Numbered from the stretch's first letter, positions 24,190-33,427 are shown. The stretch is DNA of 64,000 nt from Paenibacillus aceti (GCF_003614185.1 NZ_KZ987724.1:416679-480678); one strand, 5' to 3'. Program-made: numbers and translations. The notes: generated by a model from the sequence alone, not told the origin.

Positions 24190-26847
24190 ATGAATAAATT
24201 GATTCTTATAGACGGGAATAGTATTATATATCGTGCTTTCTTTGCGATGCCGCCGCTGACCAGTTCAAGCGGGGTGCATACGAATGCGGTCTATGGCTTC
24301 ACGAATATGCTGCTGCGCTTGCTACAGGAGGAGCAGCCGAGCCATATTCTGGTAGCTTTTGACGCGGGCAAAGAGACCTTCCGCCATGAAGGATATCAAG
24401 ACTATAAAGGCGGTCGGGAGAAGACTCCTCCCGAGCTGTCCGAGCAATTCCCGCTGATGCGCGAGCTATTGGAGAGCTTCGGCATCGCCTGGTTTGAGCT
24501 GCCTGGCTTTGAAGCCGACGATATTATCGGCACGATCAGCAAGCAGGGAGAAGAGGCCGGAGTTGATGTGCTTGTCGTGACGGGGGATAAGGATATGCTC
24601 CAGCTCGTCTCGGACCGGGTGAAGGTCGCGTTGACGCGCAAAGGAATCAGTGAGGTTGAACCCTATGGTATCAAGGAGATTGAAGATAAATATGGACTGC
24701 GGCCTGAGCAGATTATCGATCTGAAGGGTCTGATGGGCGATGCGTCTGACAATATTCCGGGAGTACCGGGAATCGGTGAGAAGACGGCGCTGAAGCTGCT
24801 GCATCAATTTGGATCGGTGGAGGAAGTGCTGGCTCGTACCGATGAATTGAAGGGCAAGATGAAGGAGAATCTGGTGAATCATGCGGAGGACGCACGCATG
24901 AGCAAACAGCTCGCTACGATATTCCGCGAGGTTCCTGTTGAGCGCTCCTGGGAGGAGATGGCCTTCAGCGGAGTGCTGGAGGAGCAGGCGGCGCAGATGT
25001 TGCGCAAGCTGGAATTCAAATCGCTGCTGGAGCGCCTGTCTTTTGCCCCTCACCAAGATGTCGAGCAAGCTGGCGGCTCTGCTCTGGAAGAAGTGCAGGT
25101 GACGGTCATCGATGATCAGACGATTCATCAGCTCGTCGAGGTGTTGCCAGAGGTTCAGAATGTAGTGGTAGAGTCCCATGGAGAGAATCCGCATCATGCT
25201 GTGTTGATGGGCGTTGTCCTGTCTACGGAGGAAGAGCATTTCTATCTTGCTCCCGAAGTGCTGCATTCCGATGTTGCCAAGCCTGTCATTGACTGGCTGG
25301 GGGATAAGAATAAGCCGAAGCGTGGCTATGATCTGCATCGGGCCGATCTAACCCTGTATTGGCAGGGGATTGAGTTCGGCGGAGCGGAGCATGATATTCA
25401 GCTTGCTGCTTATTTGCTGGACCCGACGAATAATGACCAGACGGTAAGCGGGCTGGCGGCGAAATACGGAATCGGAGCCGTCGCTGCGGATGAAGAGGTG
25501 TATGGAAAAGGAGCCAAGTTCAAGGTCCCTGATCAGGCTCTGCTCAGTCAGCATTTAGCCCGCAAAAGTGCGGCCCTGCTGCAAATTTTGCCGCTGCAGA
25601 AGCAAGAGCTGGAGCAGGTCGAGATGAACCGCCTGTTCTATGAGCTGGAAATGCCTCTATCCATCATCCTGGCGGAGATGGAGAAACAAGGCGTTGCTGT
25701 GAACCGCGGCACATTAATGGAGCTCGGAGCGGAGTTTGAGGCGCAGATTAGCTCACTCATCGCTAGAATTTATGACATTGCTGGACTCGAATTTAATCTT
25801 AATTCACCGAAGCAGCTGGGAGAGGTGCTATTCGATAAGCTCCAGCTTCCGGTTATTAAGAAGACCAAGACCGGATATTCTACCGATGCCGAAGTGCTGG
25901 AGAAGCTGGCTCCCTACCATGATATCGTGCAATATATTTTGGAATACCGCCAGCTTGCCAAGCTGCAATCGACTTATGTGGAAGGGCTGCTCAAGGAAAT
26001 TCGCCCGGAGACGGGCAAGGTGCATACCTATTTCAGACAGACTATTACGGCTACCGGTCGGTTAAGCAGTCAGTTCCCGAATTTGCAGAATATCCCGATC
26101 CGGCTTGAGGAAGGTCGTAAGATTCGTCAGGCCTTCGTTCCTTCCGAAGAGGGCTGGTTCATGTTGTCGGCGGACTATTCGCAGATCGAACTGCGCGTGC
26201 TTGCCCATATTTCTGGAGATAACGGGCTACAGGAAGCATTCCTGCATGATATGGATATCCATACGAAGACGGCCATGAAGGTATTTGGCGTGGCTGCTGA
26301 TCAGGTGGATGGCAATATGCGCCGTTCGGCCAAGGCGGTCAATTTCGGAATCGTGTACGGGATTAGCGATTACGGTCTGTCACAGAACTTGAATATTACT
26401 CGCCGGGAGGCGGCCCGATTCATAGATCAGTATTTCGATGCCTTCCAGGGTGTGCGTACTTATATGGATGAGATTGTCAAGGAGGCGAAGCGTGACGGCT
26501 ACGTTAAGACTCTGCTGGAGCGGCGCCGTTATTTGCCAGAGATCAACGCCTCCAACTTCAATCTTCGTTCGTTCGCGGAGCGTACCGCGATGAACACGCC
26601 GATCCAAGGCACCGCCGCGGATATTATTAAGCTCGCTATGATTATGATGGATGAGGTGCTTCGCGAACGTAAATTGAAGAGCCGCATGCTGCTTCAGGTG
26701 CATGATGAACTGGTATTTGAGGTTCCGCCGGAGGAACTGGAGCTGATGACGACGCTCGTTCCTGAGACGATGGAGCGGGCGCTGCAACTATCCGTACCTC
26801 TCAAGGCAGAGGTTAGCAGTGGCGCGAATTGGTATGATGCCAAGTAA
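24190..26847 (+). CDS. polA: DNA polymerase I
   Basis: An 885-residue enzyme for Okazaki fragment maturation and excision repair. Residues 1-295 form the 5' nuclease domain (DGNSIIYRAFFAMP, VVTGDKDMLQL, GDASDNIPGVPGIGEKTA). The central 3'-5' exonuclease-like domain has lost the catalytic DxE: the equivalent stretch reads VVVESHGENPHH, so proofreading is probably absent as in other Bacilli. The polymerase domain has motif A DYSQIELRVLAHISGD, motif B RRSAKAVNFGIVYG and motif C LLQVHDELVFEVP. The order polA-mutM-coaE is conserved in Bacillus, although ytaF is not found here. Confidence 0.97.
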   Translation: MNKLILIDGNSIIYRAFFAMPPLTSSSGVHTNAVYGFTNMLLRLLQEEQPSHILVAFDAGKETFRHEGYQDYKGGREKTPPELSEQFPLMRELLESFGIAWFELPGFEADDIIGTISKQGEEAGVDVLVVTGDKDMLQLVSDRVKVALTRKGISEVEPYGIKEIEDKYGLRPEQIIDLKGLMGDASDNIPGVPGIGEKTALKLLHQFGSVEEVLARTDELKGKMKENLVNHAEDARMSKQLATIFREVPVERSWEEMAFSGVLEEQAAQMLRKLEFKSLLERLSFAPHQDVEQAGGSALEEVQVTVIDDQTIHQLVEVLPEVQNVVVESHGENPHHAVLMGVVLSTEEEHFYLAPEVLHSDVAKPVIDWLGDKNKPKRGYDLHRADLTLYWQGIEFGGAEHDIQLAAYLLDPTNNDQTVSGLAAKYGIGAVAADEEVYGKGAKFKVPDQALLSQHLARKSAALLQILPLQKQELEQVEMNRLFYELEMPLSIILAEMEKQGVAVNRGTLMELGAEFEAQISSLIARIYDIAGLEFNLNSPKQLGEVLFDKLQLPVIKKTKTGYSTDAEVLEKLAPYHDIVQYILEYRQLAKLQSTYVEGLLKEIRPETGKVHTYFRQTITATGRLSSQFPNLQNIPIRLEEGRKIRQAFVPSEEGWFMLSADYSQIELRVLAHISGDNGLQEAFLHDMDIHTKTAMKVFGVAADQVDGNMRRSAKAVNFGIVYGISDYGLSQNLNITRREAARFIDQYFDAFQGVRTYMDEIVKEAKRDGYVKTLLERRRYLPEINASNFNLRSFAERTAMNTPIQGTAADIIKLAMIMMDEVLRERKLKSRMLLQVHDELVFEVPPEELELMTTLVPETMERALQLSVPLKAEVSSGANWYDAK

Positions 26848-26900
26848 ATGATGTGAAGTCTAGGGATTTTTTGTCGAAATAAATGAGGTGAAATATAGAG

Positions 26901-27809
26901 ATGCCAGAACTACCGGAGGTAGAAACAGTCAGAAGAACCTTAACAGATCTTGTGGTGGGCAAGACGATTCAATCGGTCACCGTGTCATTGCCGCGTATTA
27001 TTCAGAAGCCCGATGATATTCATCAGTTTGAGCTGGATTTGGCAGGGCATCGGATTCTGGAAATGGGTCGCAGAGGAAAATTCCTGCGTTTTATTATGGA
27101 CGGTGTCGTACTCGTCTCGCATTTAAGGATGGAGGGGCGTTACGGCTTATATCAGAGCGGTGATCCGGTTGAAAAGCATACACATGTTATTTTTTATTTT
27201 ACCGATGGAACGGAACTAAGATATAGGGATGTTCGCCAGTTCGGCACGATGCATCTATTCGCAGCCGGGGATGAGTTTAACCATAAGCCCTTGTCGAAGC
27301 TGGGACTGGAGCCGTTAGATGATGCATTTACGTATGAGGCTTTTCGGGACGTTATAGCCAGACGTACCACCAAGATCAAGGTTGCACTTTTAAATCAGGA
27401 ATATATAGTGGGGCTTGGCAATATTTATGTGGATGAGGCGTTATTCCGTGCCGGTATTCATCCAGAGACGCCAGCTTGCGAGCTACACGAAGAGCAGCTT
27501 CGCAAATTGCATGCGATGATCCTTGAAACACTGAATGAAGCGGTGGAGGCCGGTGGCTCCTCGATCAAGTCTTATGTGAATGGACAGGGTGAGATGGGGA
27601 TGTTCCAGCAGTTGCTGCGCATTTATGGTCGAAAGGATGAGCCTTGTGTCGTCTGTGGGCATGTGGTTGAGAAGACGGTAGTCGGAGGCCGCGGGACTCA
27701 TTTCTGTCCGGTCTGTCAGCCTTTAAAGCGGACAAGCGCTGGCAAGAGTAAGGTAAGACGGAAGGTTGGCTCTGCGGATAATCAAGGAAGCGGTGGGGTG
27801 AAAGGATGA
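26901..27809 (+). CDS. mutM: Formamidopyrimidine-DNA glycosylase
   Basis: A 302-residue base-excision-repair glycosylase/AP lyase removing 8-oxoguanine and formamidopyrimidines. The N-terminus PELPEVETVRRTL supplies the catalytic proline (after Met removal) and Glu. The helix-two-turn-helix region is GLGNIYVDEALFRAGIHP. A C-terminal zinc finger has four cysteines (CVVCG...FCPVC, about residues 249-272). A basic extension of about 30 residues follows the finger, so the protein is longer than the usual 275. Its stop overlaps the coaE start by four bases. Confidence 0.95.
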   Translation: MPELPEVETVRRTLTDLVVGKTIQSVTVSLPRIIQKPDDIHQFELDLAGHRILEMGRRGKFLRFIMDGVVLVSHLRMEGRYGLYQSGDPVEKHTHVIFYFTDGTELRYRDVRQFGTMHLFAAGDEFNHKPLSKLGLEPLDDAFTYEAFRDVIARRTTKIKVALLNQEYIVGLGNIYVDEALFRAGIHPETPACELHEEQLRKLHAMILETLNEAVEAGGSSIKSYVNGQGEMGMFQQLLRIYGRKDEPCVVCGHVVEKTVVGGRGTHFCPVCQPLKRTSAGKSKVRRKVGSADNQGSGGVKG

Positions 27810-28402
27810 ACATCGGATTAACCGGCGGGATCGCTACCGGCAAAAGCACGGTCTCCCGTATGCTCGCTTCTCTAGGAGCAGCCATCATTGATGCGGATGT
27901 GGTCGCCAGAGAGATTATGGAGCCAGGGCATCCGGTTCTGGCCAGAGTTGTTGAGCATTTCGGTCAAGCTGTGCTGAACCCGGATGGAACGTTGAACCGC
28001 AAAGAGCTAGGGGCGATCGTGTTCGCGGATGTCAAGCAGCGTCAAGTGCTGAATGACTTAACCCATCCAGTGATCCGCAGTGAGATAACAGCTAGGATGA
28101 GAGCGCTGGAAGCGGAGGACCCGCATCGTCTGGTGGTTTGCGATATTCCATTATTATATGAGTCGGGTCAAGAAGGGCTCTATGAGCAGATCATGGTCGT
28201 ATATGTGCCGAGAGAGGTGCAGCGGAAGCGGCTGATGGAGCGGGATCATCTCACGCTAGAGCAGGCCGATTCGAGGCTTGCCGCGCAGATGGATATTGAA
28301 TTGAAGAAGAGTAAAGCCGATATATTGATTGACAACCGATATGGCTCGGAAGAAACGAAGCGCCAAATCGAAGAATTCTGGCGGGAAAAGGTTCTTATAT
28401 GA
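27806..28402 (+). CDS. coaE: Dephospho-CoA kinase
   Basis: A 198-residue P-loop kinase catalysing the last step of coenzyme A synthesis. The Walker A is GGIATGKST near the N-terminus, followed by the DADVVAREIMEPG substrate-binding segment and the LID region RLMERDHLTLEQADSRLAAQM. The length is typical. The ATGA overlap with mutM upstream and with the transglycosylase gene downstream shows a tightly coupled operon polA-mutM-coaE-slt. Confidence 0.95.
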   Translation: MNIGLTGGIATGKSTVSRMLASLGAAIIDADVVAREIMEPGHPVLARVVEHFGQAVLNPDGTLNRKELGAIVFADVKQRQVLNDLTHPVIRSEITARMRALEAEDPHRLVVCDIPLLYESGQEGLYEQIMVVYVPREVQRKRLMERDHLTLEQADSRLAAQMDIELKKSKADILIDNRYGSEETKRQIEEFWREKVLI

Positions 28403-28962
28403 GGCTGCTGCGAAAAAAGCGGGTGCTGCTCGTCCTGTTTCTTGGTTTTCTGGTCATTCTGTTTTTTAATTCGGCCTGGCTTGCGATGTTCTATCCGATC
28501 TATTATAAAGAAGAGATCAAGCAGCATGCTCAGGAGAACGGGCTGGACCCATTGATCGTAGCGGCGATTATCCGGGTAGAGACTAATTTCAAGTCCGGTG
28601 CCGAATCGAAGAAAGGCGCGCTCGGAATTATGCAGATCATGCCGGACACGGCGGAATGGGTTATTATGAAAGCAAAATATGACAAGGTGCCCCTCGATAA
28701 AGTCAAGAATGAGATCGATGCGAATATACAGATCGGCACCTGGTATTTGAAATCCTTATCCGAGCAATTTGACGGTAATCAGATCGCGATGATTGCGGCT
28801 TATAATGCAGGGCCGAACAATGTGAAGAATTGGCTTAAGAGCGGCCGTTGGGACGGCCATCTGGATACGGTCAAGGATATCCCGTTCGGGGAGACCCGGC
28901 ATTATGTGCAACGGGTAACTCATTACTATAAACAATATTCCGAGATATATGATGATTTTTGA
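28399..28962 (+). CDS. Membrane-anchored lytic transglycosylase (SLT domain)
   Basis: A 187-residue protein with a basic N-terminus (RLLRKKR) and one TM span (residues 8-28), then an SLT lysozyme-like domain. The catalytic glutamate is in IIRVETNFKSGAESKKGALGIMQ, followed by MQIMPDTAEW, IAAYNAGPNNVKNWL and the aromatic ETRHYVQRVTHYY end, all standard in family 1 transglycosylases. It cleaves peptidoglycan glycan strands on the outer face of the membrane. It overlaps coaE by four bases. Confidence 0.93.
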   Translation: MRLLRKKRVLLVLFLGFLVILFFNSAWLAMFYPIYYKEEIKQHAQENGLDPLIVAAIIRVETNFKSGAESKKGALGIMQIMPDTAEWVIMKAKYDKVPLDKVKNEIDANIQIGTWYLKSLSEQFDGNQIAMIAAYNAGPNNVKNWLKSGRWDGHLDTVKDIPFGETRHYVQRVTHYYKQYSEIYDDF

Positions 28963-28986
28963 GGATAACGTCGGTTACAATAGATA

Positions 28987-29028
28987 AGGAAAGCACTAAA
29001 AGGCCTAACAGCCTTTCAATGCTTTCCT
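28987..29028. terminator. Bidirectional hairpin between the transglycosylase and spore protein genes
   Basis: AGGAAAGCA pairs with TGCTTTCCT with an inner AAAGGC/GCCTTT stem. It lies between convergent genes; T-tracts are short on both strands. Confidence 0.65.
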
Positions 29029-29041
29029 AAATATTCACTTA

Positions 29042-29272
29042 TTAGAATTGTCCTTGACTTTGACCTTGACCTGCCAGTTGTTGTTCGGCGATCGTTACCA
29101 AACGTTTGGTGATGTAACCACCGATCGAACCGTTCTCGTAGGAAGTCAGGTTACCAGCGTATCCATCTTGTGGGAAATTAATGCCAAGCTCTTGAGCAAC
29201 TTCGTATTTCATTTGCTCGAGTGCACCAGTAGCTTGTTTTACTACCAGGTTGTTAGAAGAATTTTGCGCCAT
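29042..29272 (-). CDS. Small acid-soluble spore protein, alpha/beta type
   Basis: A 76-residue protein read leftward from an ATG after CAAGGAGGTGAAC. It contains the two conserved blocks of the family: ALEQMKYEVAQELGINF, including the region cut by the germination protease, and GYAGNLTSYENGSIGGYITKRLV. A short Gln/Gly tail follows. These proteins coat and protect DNA in dormant spores and provide amino acids on germination. This is the clearest direct evidence that the organism forms endospores. Confidence 0.95.
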   Translation of the reverse strand: MAQNSSNNLVVKQATGALEQMKYEVAQELGINFPQDGYAGNLTSYENGSIGGYITKRLVTIAEQQLAGQGQSQGQF

Positions 29273-29410
29273 GTTTGTTCACCTCCTTGCGGTTGGTAAC
29301 AGTATTATGCTCAGGTATTTGAAACTTCATTACTGATTTTTTTAGTTATTTATTGGTATTCTTGTTTAGAGGAATAGCAGTTAACAGAACCAGAAGGGAG
29401 ACAATTTTGC

Positions 29411-29878
29411 GTGAAATGTCCGTATTGTGACTATATGGGGACGAAGGTGCTTGATTCGAGGCCGGCTAACGAGAATCGCTCGATCCGCCGCCGTCGCGAA
29501 TGTGAGAGATGCAGCCGACGTTTTACTACATTTGAAATGGTGGAGGAAATGCCGCTCATCGTCATTAAGAAAGACGGCAGCCGCGAGGAATTCAATCGCG
29601 AGAAATTACTGCGAGGACTGATGCGGGCTTGTGAGAAAAGACCAGTATCCGTCGAGCAATTAGAGTCTATCGTATCCGAGGTAGAGCGCCAGATGCGCCA
29701 TTCTGCGAATGCAGAGGTAGAGAGCCGTGAAATCGGCGAGCTCGTGATGGAACAATTGTATCCGGTGGATGAGGTTGCTTATGTCAGATTCGCCTCGGTA
29801 TATCGTCAATTCAAGGACATTAACATGTTCATGAAGGAGCTGAGCAGCCTGCTCTCCAAGCCTGCAGTCGAGGAGTAA
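29411..29878 (+). CDS. nrdR: Transcriptional regulator NrdR
   Basis: A 155-residue repressor of ribonucleotide reductase genes, starting at GTG after AGAAGGGAG. The N-terminal zinc ribbon uses Cys3, Cys6, Cys31 and Cys34 (MKCPYC...CERCSRRF). The ATP-cone follows from about residue 46 ([23 protein letters not shown]). The length and motifs match the family exactly. B. subtilis has nrdR close to the same polA-mutM-coaE region. Monocistronic with a UUCG-loop terminator. Confidence 0.96.
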   Translation: MKCPYCDYMGTKVLDSRPANENRSIRRRRECERCSRRFTTFEMVEEMPLIVIKKDGSREEFNREKLLRGLMRACEKRPVSVEQLESIVSEVERQMRHSANAEVESREIGELVMEQLYPVDEVAYVRFASVYRQFKDINMFMKELSSLLSKPAVEE

Positions 29879-29913
29879 TCGGGTGGCGATTTTAATTAAT
29901 ATTTACCAAAAGG

Positions 29914-29939
29914 GTGTTGCCTTCGGGCAGCACTTTTTT
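29914..29939 (+). terminator. Terminator after nrdR
   Basis: An 8-bp GTGTTGCC/GGCAGCAC stem with a TTCG tetraloop precedes six T. Confidence 0.92.
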
Positions 29940-29983
29940 GAGGAGGCTTGGTTGTTGTGATTGTTGTGACCACCTTGTCTCTC

Positions 29984-30165
29984 TCTAAACTACAGATCGC
30001 TATTTCCCCAAAAACAGCGTTAAAATAAATTTAACGAAACATCATCTCGCTATTTCAACGAAATCCCGCCTTTTGGCCCCTTAATCGCTCCAATAGCGTT
30101 CCCCAGTCTATCTATACACGATGTCCCATCCGAGTACGTTTCCTGGCCTATTTCGCAAGAGTTTC
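29984..30165. repeat. Four-unit intergenic element, family C copy 1
   Basis: Units related to (T)AACGAAAC-N5-TCGCTATTT are seen at 29984-30004 and 30032-30056. An inverted unit ATAGCGTTCCCCAGTCTA lies at 30092-30110, and a degenerate unit is near 30147-30165. Equivalent positions are about 51, 60 and 53 bp apart. It lies just upstream of family A copy 3; no gene is present. Confidence 0.6.
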
Positions 30166-30274
30166 CATATATTAGCACGCTTCCTACACTAATTATCAGC
30201 GCATCCTACGTAATTACACATACTCACCGTAATCCCACGTTCATACCACATTCCAGCCGCCTACCCAAAGTTGA

Positions 30275-30459
30275 AAACTGCAAAAATGCAGGTTTTTGGT
30301 CCAAAACCACCTGTTCTGGGTGAATTCCTGCAAAAATGCAGGATTTTCCATCTTTTTCTGCAGAATCAGGCGGATCTAGATAAAATACCTGCATTTACGC
30401 AGGAATTCACTCTCCCGGGGCTGAGTATTTGGAAAATTCCTGCATATTTGCAGGCTTTT
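30275..30459. repeat. Four-unit palindromic intergenic element, family A copy 3
   Basis: Units with CCTGCA-N4-TGCAGG cores or close variants are centred near 30287, 30336, 30396 and 30446 (spacings 49, 60 and 50). It sits 70 bp upstream of the pstS Pho boxes. A plus-strand frame through the region is incidental. Confidence 0.82.
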
Positions 30460-30527
30460 CTACCGCTGCGCACACAGGCTCCCCAAAAGCTCTCGGGCAC
30501 AACTCGGCCATAAGGGAGTCAATATAT

Positions 30528-30581
30528 TTTACACTCCGTTTACAAAACGAAAACATGGCTTTGATATTCGCCCTCTATAAT
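30528..30581 (+). promoter_or_regulatory. Pho-box-like promoter of pstSCAB
   Basis: TTTACA at 30528 and 30539, with a weak AAAACA at 30550, are in 11-bp phase. After a 20-bp gap the -10 element TATAAT lies at 30576-30581. Confidence 0.8.
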
Positions 30582-30617
30582 CAAAATGTACAAACAAATG
30601 AGGGGGAAACCTGAATC

Positions 30618-31556
30618 ATGAAAAAAAGTATGCTGTTGGTATTAACAATTATTCTGACATTAACGCTGGCCGCCTGTGGAAGCAGCTCAGATAATAAACC
30701 AGACAATTCATCCTCAGCAGGCAACACATCCGCGAATAGTGGAAAAGAAACAAATGACAAGAAGGAACTCTCCGGCTCGATTCTGGCAGTTGGTTCTTCG
30801 GCGCTACAGCCGCTGGTCGAACAAGTTAGCCATAGCTTCATGGATGAGAATCCGAAGGTCTCGATTCAAGTGCAAGGCGGAGGTAGTGGAACTGGCTTGA
30901 CGCAAGTATCCGGGGGACAAGCGGATATCGGTAACTCCGACGTATTCGCGTCCGAGAAGCTGGATGCAGGTCCAGCGGAAGAGCTGGTTGACCATCAAGT
31001 TGCTGTAGTTGGTATGGCGGCGGTCATTAATCCGGAGATTACAGTTGACAATTTGACCAAGGATCAATTGGTGAAGATATTTACAGGTGAGATCACGAAC
31101 TGGAAGGATGTTGGCGGAGCAGATCAGAAGATTCAGATCATTAACCGTCCATCCAGCTCAGGAACACGGGCAACCTTCGAGAAATATGCCTTAGGCACAA
31201 AGACGGAAGATTTGCAGGGGGCGATCCAAGAGGATTCCTCTGGTACCGTTAAGAAGCTGGTGAAGGAAACTCCAGGCGCGATTGGCTACCTTGCTCTGTC
31301 CTATCTCGATGAATCCATCAAAGCCGTGAAATACGAGGGCGTTGAGCCGACGGAAGATAACGTAGCGAACGGAACTTATCCGGTATGGGCTTACGAGCAT
31401 ATGTATACGAAGGGTGAGCCGAGTGAAATTGTCAAGACATTCCTCGACTACATGCTCTCCGATGAAGTACAGAATAAAGATGTTGTTGAGCTTGGCTACA
31501 TCCCGGCTAGCAAGATGCAAATCAAGCGCGATGTAGACGGCAATATTACCAAATAA
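30618..31556 (+). CDS. pstS: Phosphate-binding lipoprotein PstS
   Basis: A 312-residue ABC-transporter binding protein. The signal peptide ends in a lipobox LTLAAC with Cys20 as the lipidated residue, followed by a Ser/Asn-rich spacer. Phosphate-ligand segments are GSSALQPLVEQV, GGGSGTGLTQV, GNSDVFASEKL and NRPSSSGTRATFEKYAL. It captures phosphate outside the membrane and delivers it to PstCA. It is the first gene of a four-gene pst operon behind Pho boxes. A strong stem-loop follows its stop. Confidence 0.96.
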   Translation: MKKSMLLVLTIILTLTLAACGSSSDNKPDNSSSAGNTSANSGKETNDKKELSGSILAVGSSALQPLVEQVSHSFMDENPKVSIQVQGGGSGTGLTQVSGGQADIGNSDVFASEKLDAGPAEELVDHQVAVVGMAAVINPEITVDNLTKDQLVKIFTGEITNWKDVGGADQKIQIINRPSSSGTRATFEKYALGTKTEDLQGAIQEDSSGTVKKLVKETPGAIGYLALSYLDESIKAVKYEGVEPTEDNVANGTYPVWAYEHMYTKGEPSEIVKTFLDYMLSDEVQNKDVVELGYIPASKMQIKRDVDGNITK

Positions 31557-31576
31557 CAATTGACAACATTACTATA

Positions 31577-31615
31577 GGTACTTAAGGAGGCGGATAATCT
31601 GCCTCTTTAAGTGCT
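31577..31615 (+). other. Intercistronic stem-loop between pstS and pstC
   Basis: A 14-bp stem (31578-31591 with 31601-31614, two wobble pairs) surrounds a 9-base loop, with no T-tract. A partial stop or mRNA 3'-end-protecting role would make PstS more abundant than the channel proteins, as known for other pst operons; this is inference. Confidence 0.75.
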
Positions 31616-31633
31616 ATGTAAAGGGAGAGGTTT

Positions 31634-32533
31634 ATGACTCAATCCGGTAGAAAACAAAAAGTGAAACAGCATGTTATCGAAGAATGGACCGGAAAAATAG
31701 TAACTTCCTTTTGTATCGTTCTGCTCGTTGTAATTATTTTCTCAATGGTGTACTTTGTAGCGACAAAAGGATTGAGCGCATTCTTTAAAGACGGGCTTAA
31801 GCTCAGCGAAATATTCGGTACGACCTGGAAACCGGACGGAGAGCCACCTCTATTCGGTGCTTTGCCGTTTATTATCGGTTCCTTCAGTACCTCCTTGTTG
31901 GCTGCGGTCATCGCCGCTCCGCTGGGGATCAGCGCCGCATTATTCATGGTGGAGATCATGCCGAATATCGGCCGAAAATATTTACAGCCCGTCATCGAGC
32001 TTCTGGCCGGGATTCCTTCGGTCGTATATGGCTTCGTTGGCCTTAGCGTAATCGTGCCGTTGTACCGTGATATATTCCCGGGACAAGGGCTAGGTATCGC
32101 TGCAGGTGCGACGGTACTGTCGATTATGATTCTGCCAACAATTACCTCGATCGCCACCGATGCGCTCGCTTCCCTTCCAGCCGGGCTGAAGGAGGGCTCC
32201 TATGCGCTAGGTGCGACGAGATGGCAGACGCTGTCCCGCACCGTTATTCCGACTACACTGCCCGCGCTCATGACCGGGATCGTGCTCGGGATGGCTCGCG
32301 CTTTCGGGGAGGCTCTTGCCGTACAGATGGTTATAGGCAACGCGCCACATATCCCTCATTCCCTGTTCGAATCGACCTCGACCTTAACGAGTGTCATTAC
32401 ACTCAGCATGGGAAATACAGTCATGGGTTCGATGCAGAACAACGTACTGTGGACGCTGGCATTCATTCTGATGATGATGACCTTCGTCTTCGTCTTTGTT
32501 GTCCGTTGGCTTGAAAGGAGAGCGCAGCGATGA
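31634..32533 (+). CDS. pstC: Phosphate ABC transporter permease PstC
   Basis: A 299-residue inner-membrane permease starting after AAAGGGAGAGG. About six TM spans are visible (30-52, 75-100, 115-135, 145-165, 210-235, 270-290). The EAA-type loop GSYALGATRWQTLSRTVIPTTLPALMTGI contacts the ATPase. The GEALAVQMVIGN segment is typical of PstC. It forms the channel with PstA; its stop overlaps the pstA start. Confidence 0.95.
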   Translation: MTQSGRKQKVKQHVIEEWTGKIVTSFCIVLLVVIIFSMVYFVATKGLSAFFKDGLKLSEIFGTTWKPDGEPPLFGALPFIIGSFSTSLLAAVIAAPLGISAALFMVEIMPNIGRKYLQPVIELLAGIPSVVYGFVGLSVIVPLYRDIFPGQGLGIAAGATVLSIMILPTITSIATDALASLPAGLKEGSYALGATRWQTLSRTVIPTTLPALMTGIVLGMARAFGEALAVQMVIGNAPHIPHSLFESTSTLTSVITLSMGNTVMGSMQNNVLWTLAFILMMMTFVFVFVVRWLERRAQR

Positions 32534-33417
32534 GTGCAAAAACAAAAGATAAACTTGCAACTGCCGTGATCGTCACTCTGGCTGGGATTATCGTCCTTGT
32601 CATGGCCGGTCTGCTCGGCTTCATTCTGGTCCGTGGTCTCGGACATGTCAGCTTCCACTTCCTGACCTCTGCACCGCAGACGATTAAGGAGGGCGGGGGC
32701 ATTGGGCCGCAATTATTCAATTCCTTGTTCCTGCTCGTATTGACGATGATCATAACGGTACCACTGGGTCTTGGTGCGGGAATCTACATGAGCGAATATG
32801 CCAAGCCCGGCAAAATTACGGATACAATCCGTCTGATTGTTGAAGTTTTGTCTTCATTTCCGTCGATCGTCGTCGGTTTGTTCGGCTTGCTCGTCATCGT
32901 CAATACCTTCGGACTCGGCTTCTCCCTGTTCTCAGGGGCGCTGGCCTTAACCGTGTTCAATCTGCCGTTGATGGTGCGGATTACGGAGCAGGGCTTGTCC
33001 GGTGTTCCTGCAGCGCAGAAGGAAGCGAGTCTGGCGCTTGGTATCTCCAAATGGAAGACGATCAAATCGATCATGCTGCCGATCTCTATGCCGGTGATCC
33101 TTACCGGTACAATTCTGGCGGCTGGCCGGGTATTCGGTGAAGCCGCAGCCCTGCTGTTCACAGCCGGGATGAGTAGTCCCAGACTGGATTTCACCAATTG
33201 GAATCCACTTAGCCCGACCTCACCGTTGAATCCGTTCCGACCGGCAGAGACGCTGGCCGTGCATATTTGGAAGATCAACTCGGAGGGACTGGCTCCGGAT
33301 GCTCCGCAAATTGCTGCCGGTGCTTCCGCTGTGCTGATCTTGATGGTGCTCATCTTCAACCTGCTGGCACGCTGGGTAGGCCGTCTTATGATGAAGAAAT
33401 TTACGGCTGCGAAATAG
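32530..33417 (+). CDS. pstA: Phosphate ABC transporter permease PstA
   Basis: A 295-residue permease overlapping pstC by four bases (ATGA). TM spans lie at about residues 10-35, 62-85, 100-130, 140-165, 190-215 and 260-285. The coupling loop [32 protein letters not shown] and the [15 protein letters not shown] block are characteristic. It pairs with PstC and is driven by PstB. Confidence 0.95.
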   Translation: MSAKTKDKLATAVIVTLAGIIVLVMAGLLGFILVRGLGHVSFHFLTSAPQTIKEGGGIGPQLFNSLFLLVLTMIITVPLGLGAGIYMSEYAKPGKITDTIRLIVEVLSSFPSIVVGLFGLLVIVNTFGLGFSLFSGALALTVFNLPLMVRITEQGLSGVPAAQKEASLALGISKWKTIKSIMLPISMPVILTGTILAAGRVFGEAAALLFTAGMSSPRLDFTNWNPLSPTSPLNPFRPAETLAVHIWKINSEGLAPDAPQIAAGASAVLILMVLIFNLLARWVGRLMMKKFTAAK

Positions 33418-33427
33418 GAGGGCTCTC

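Noticed and set aside
30271-30513. 80-codon plus-strand frame upstream of pstS
   Set aside because: It is made entirely of family A repeat units, with no protein-like features or proper start.
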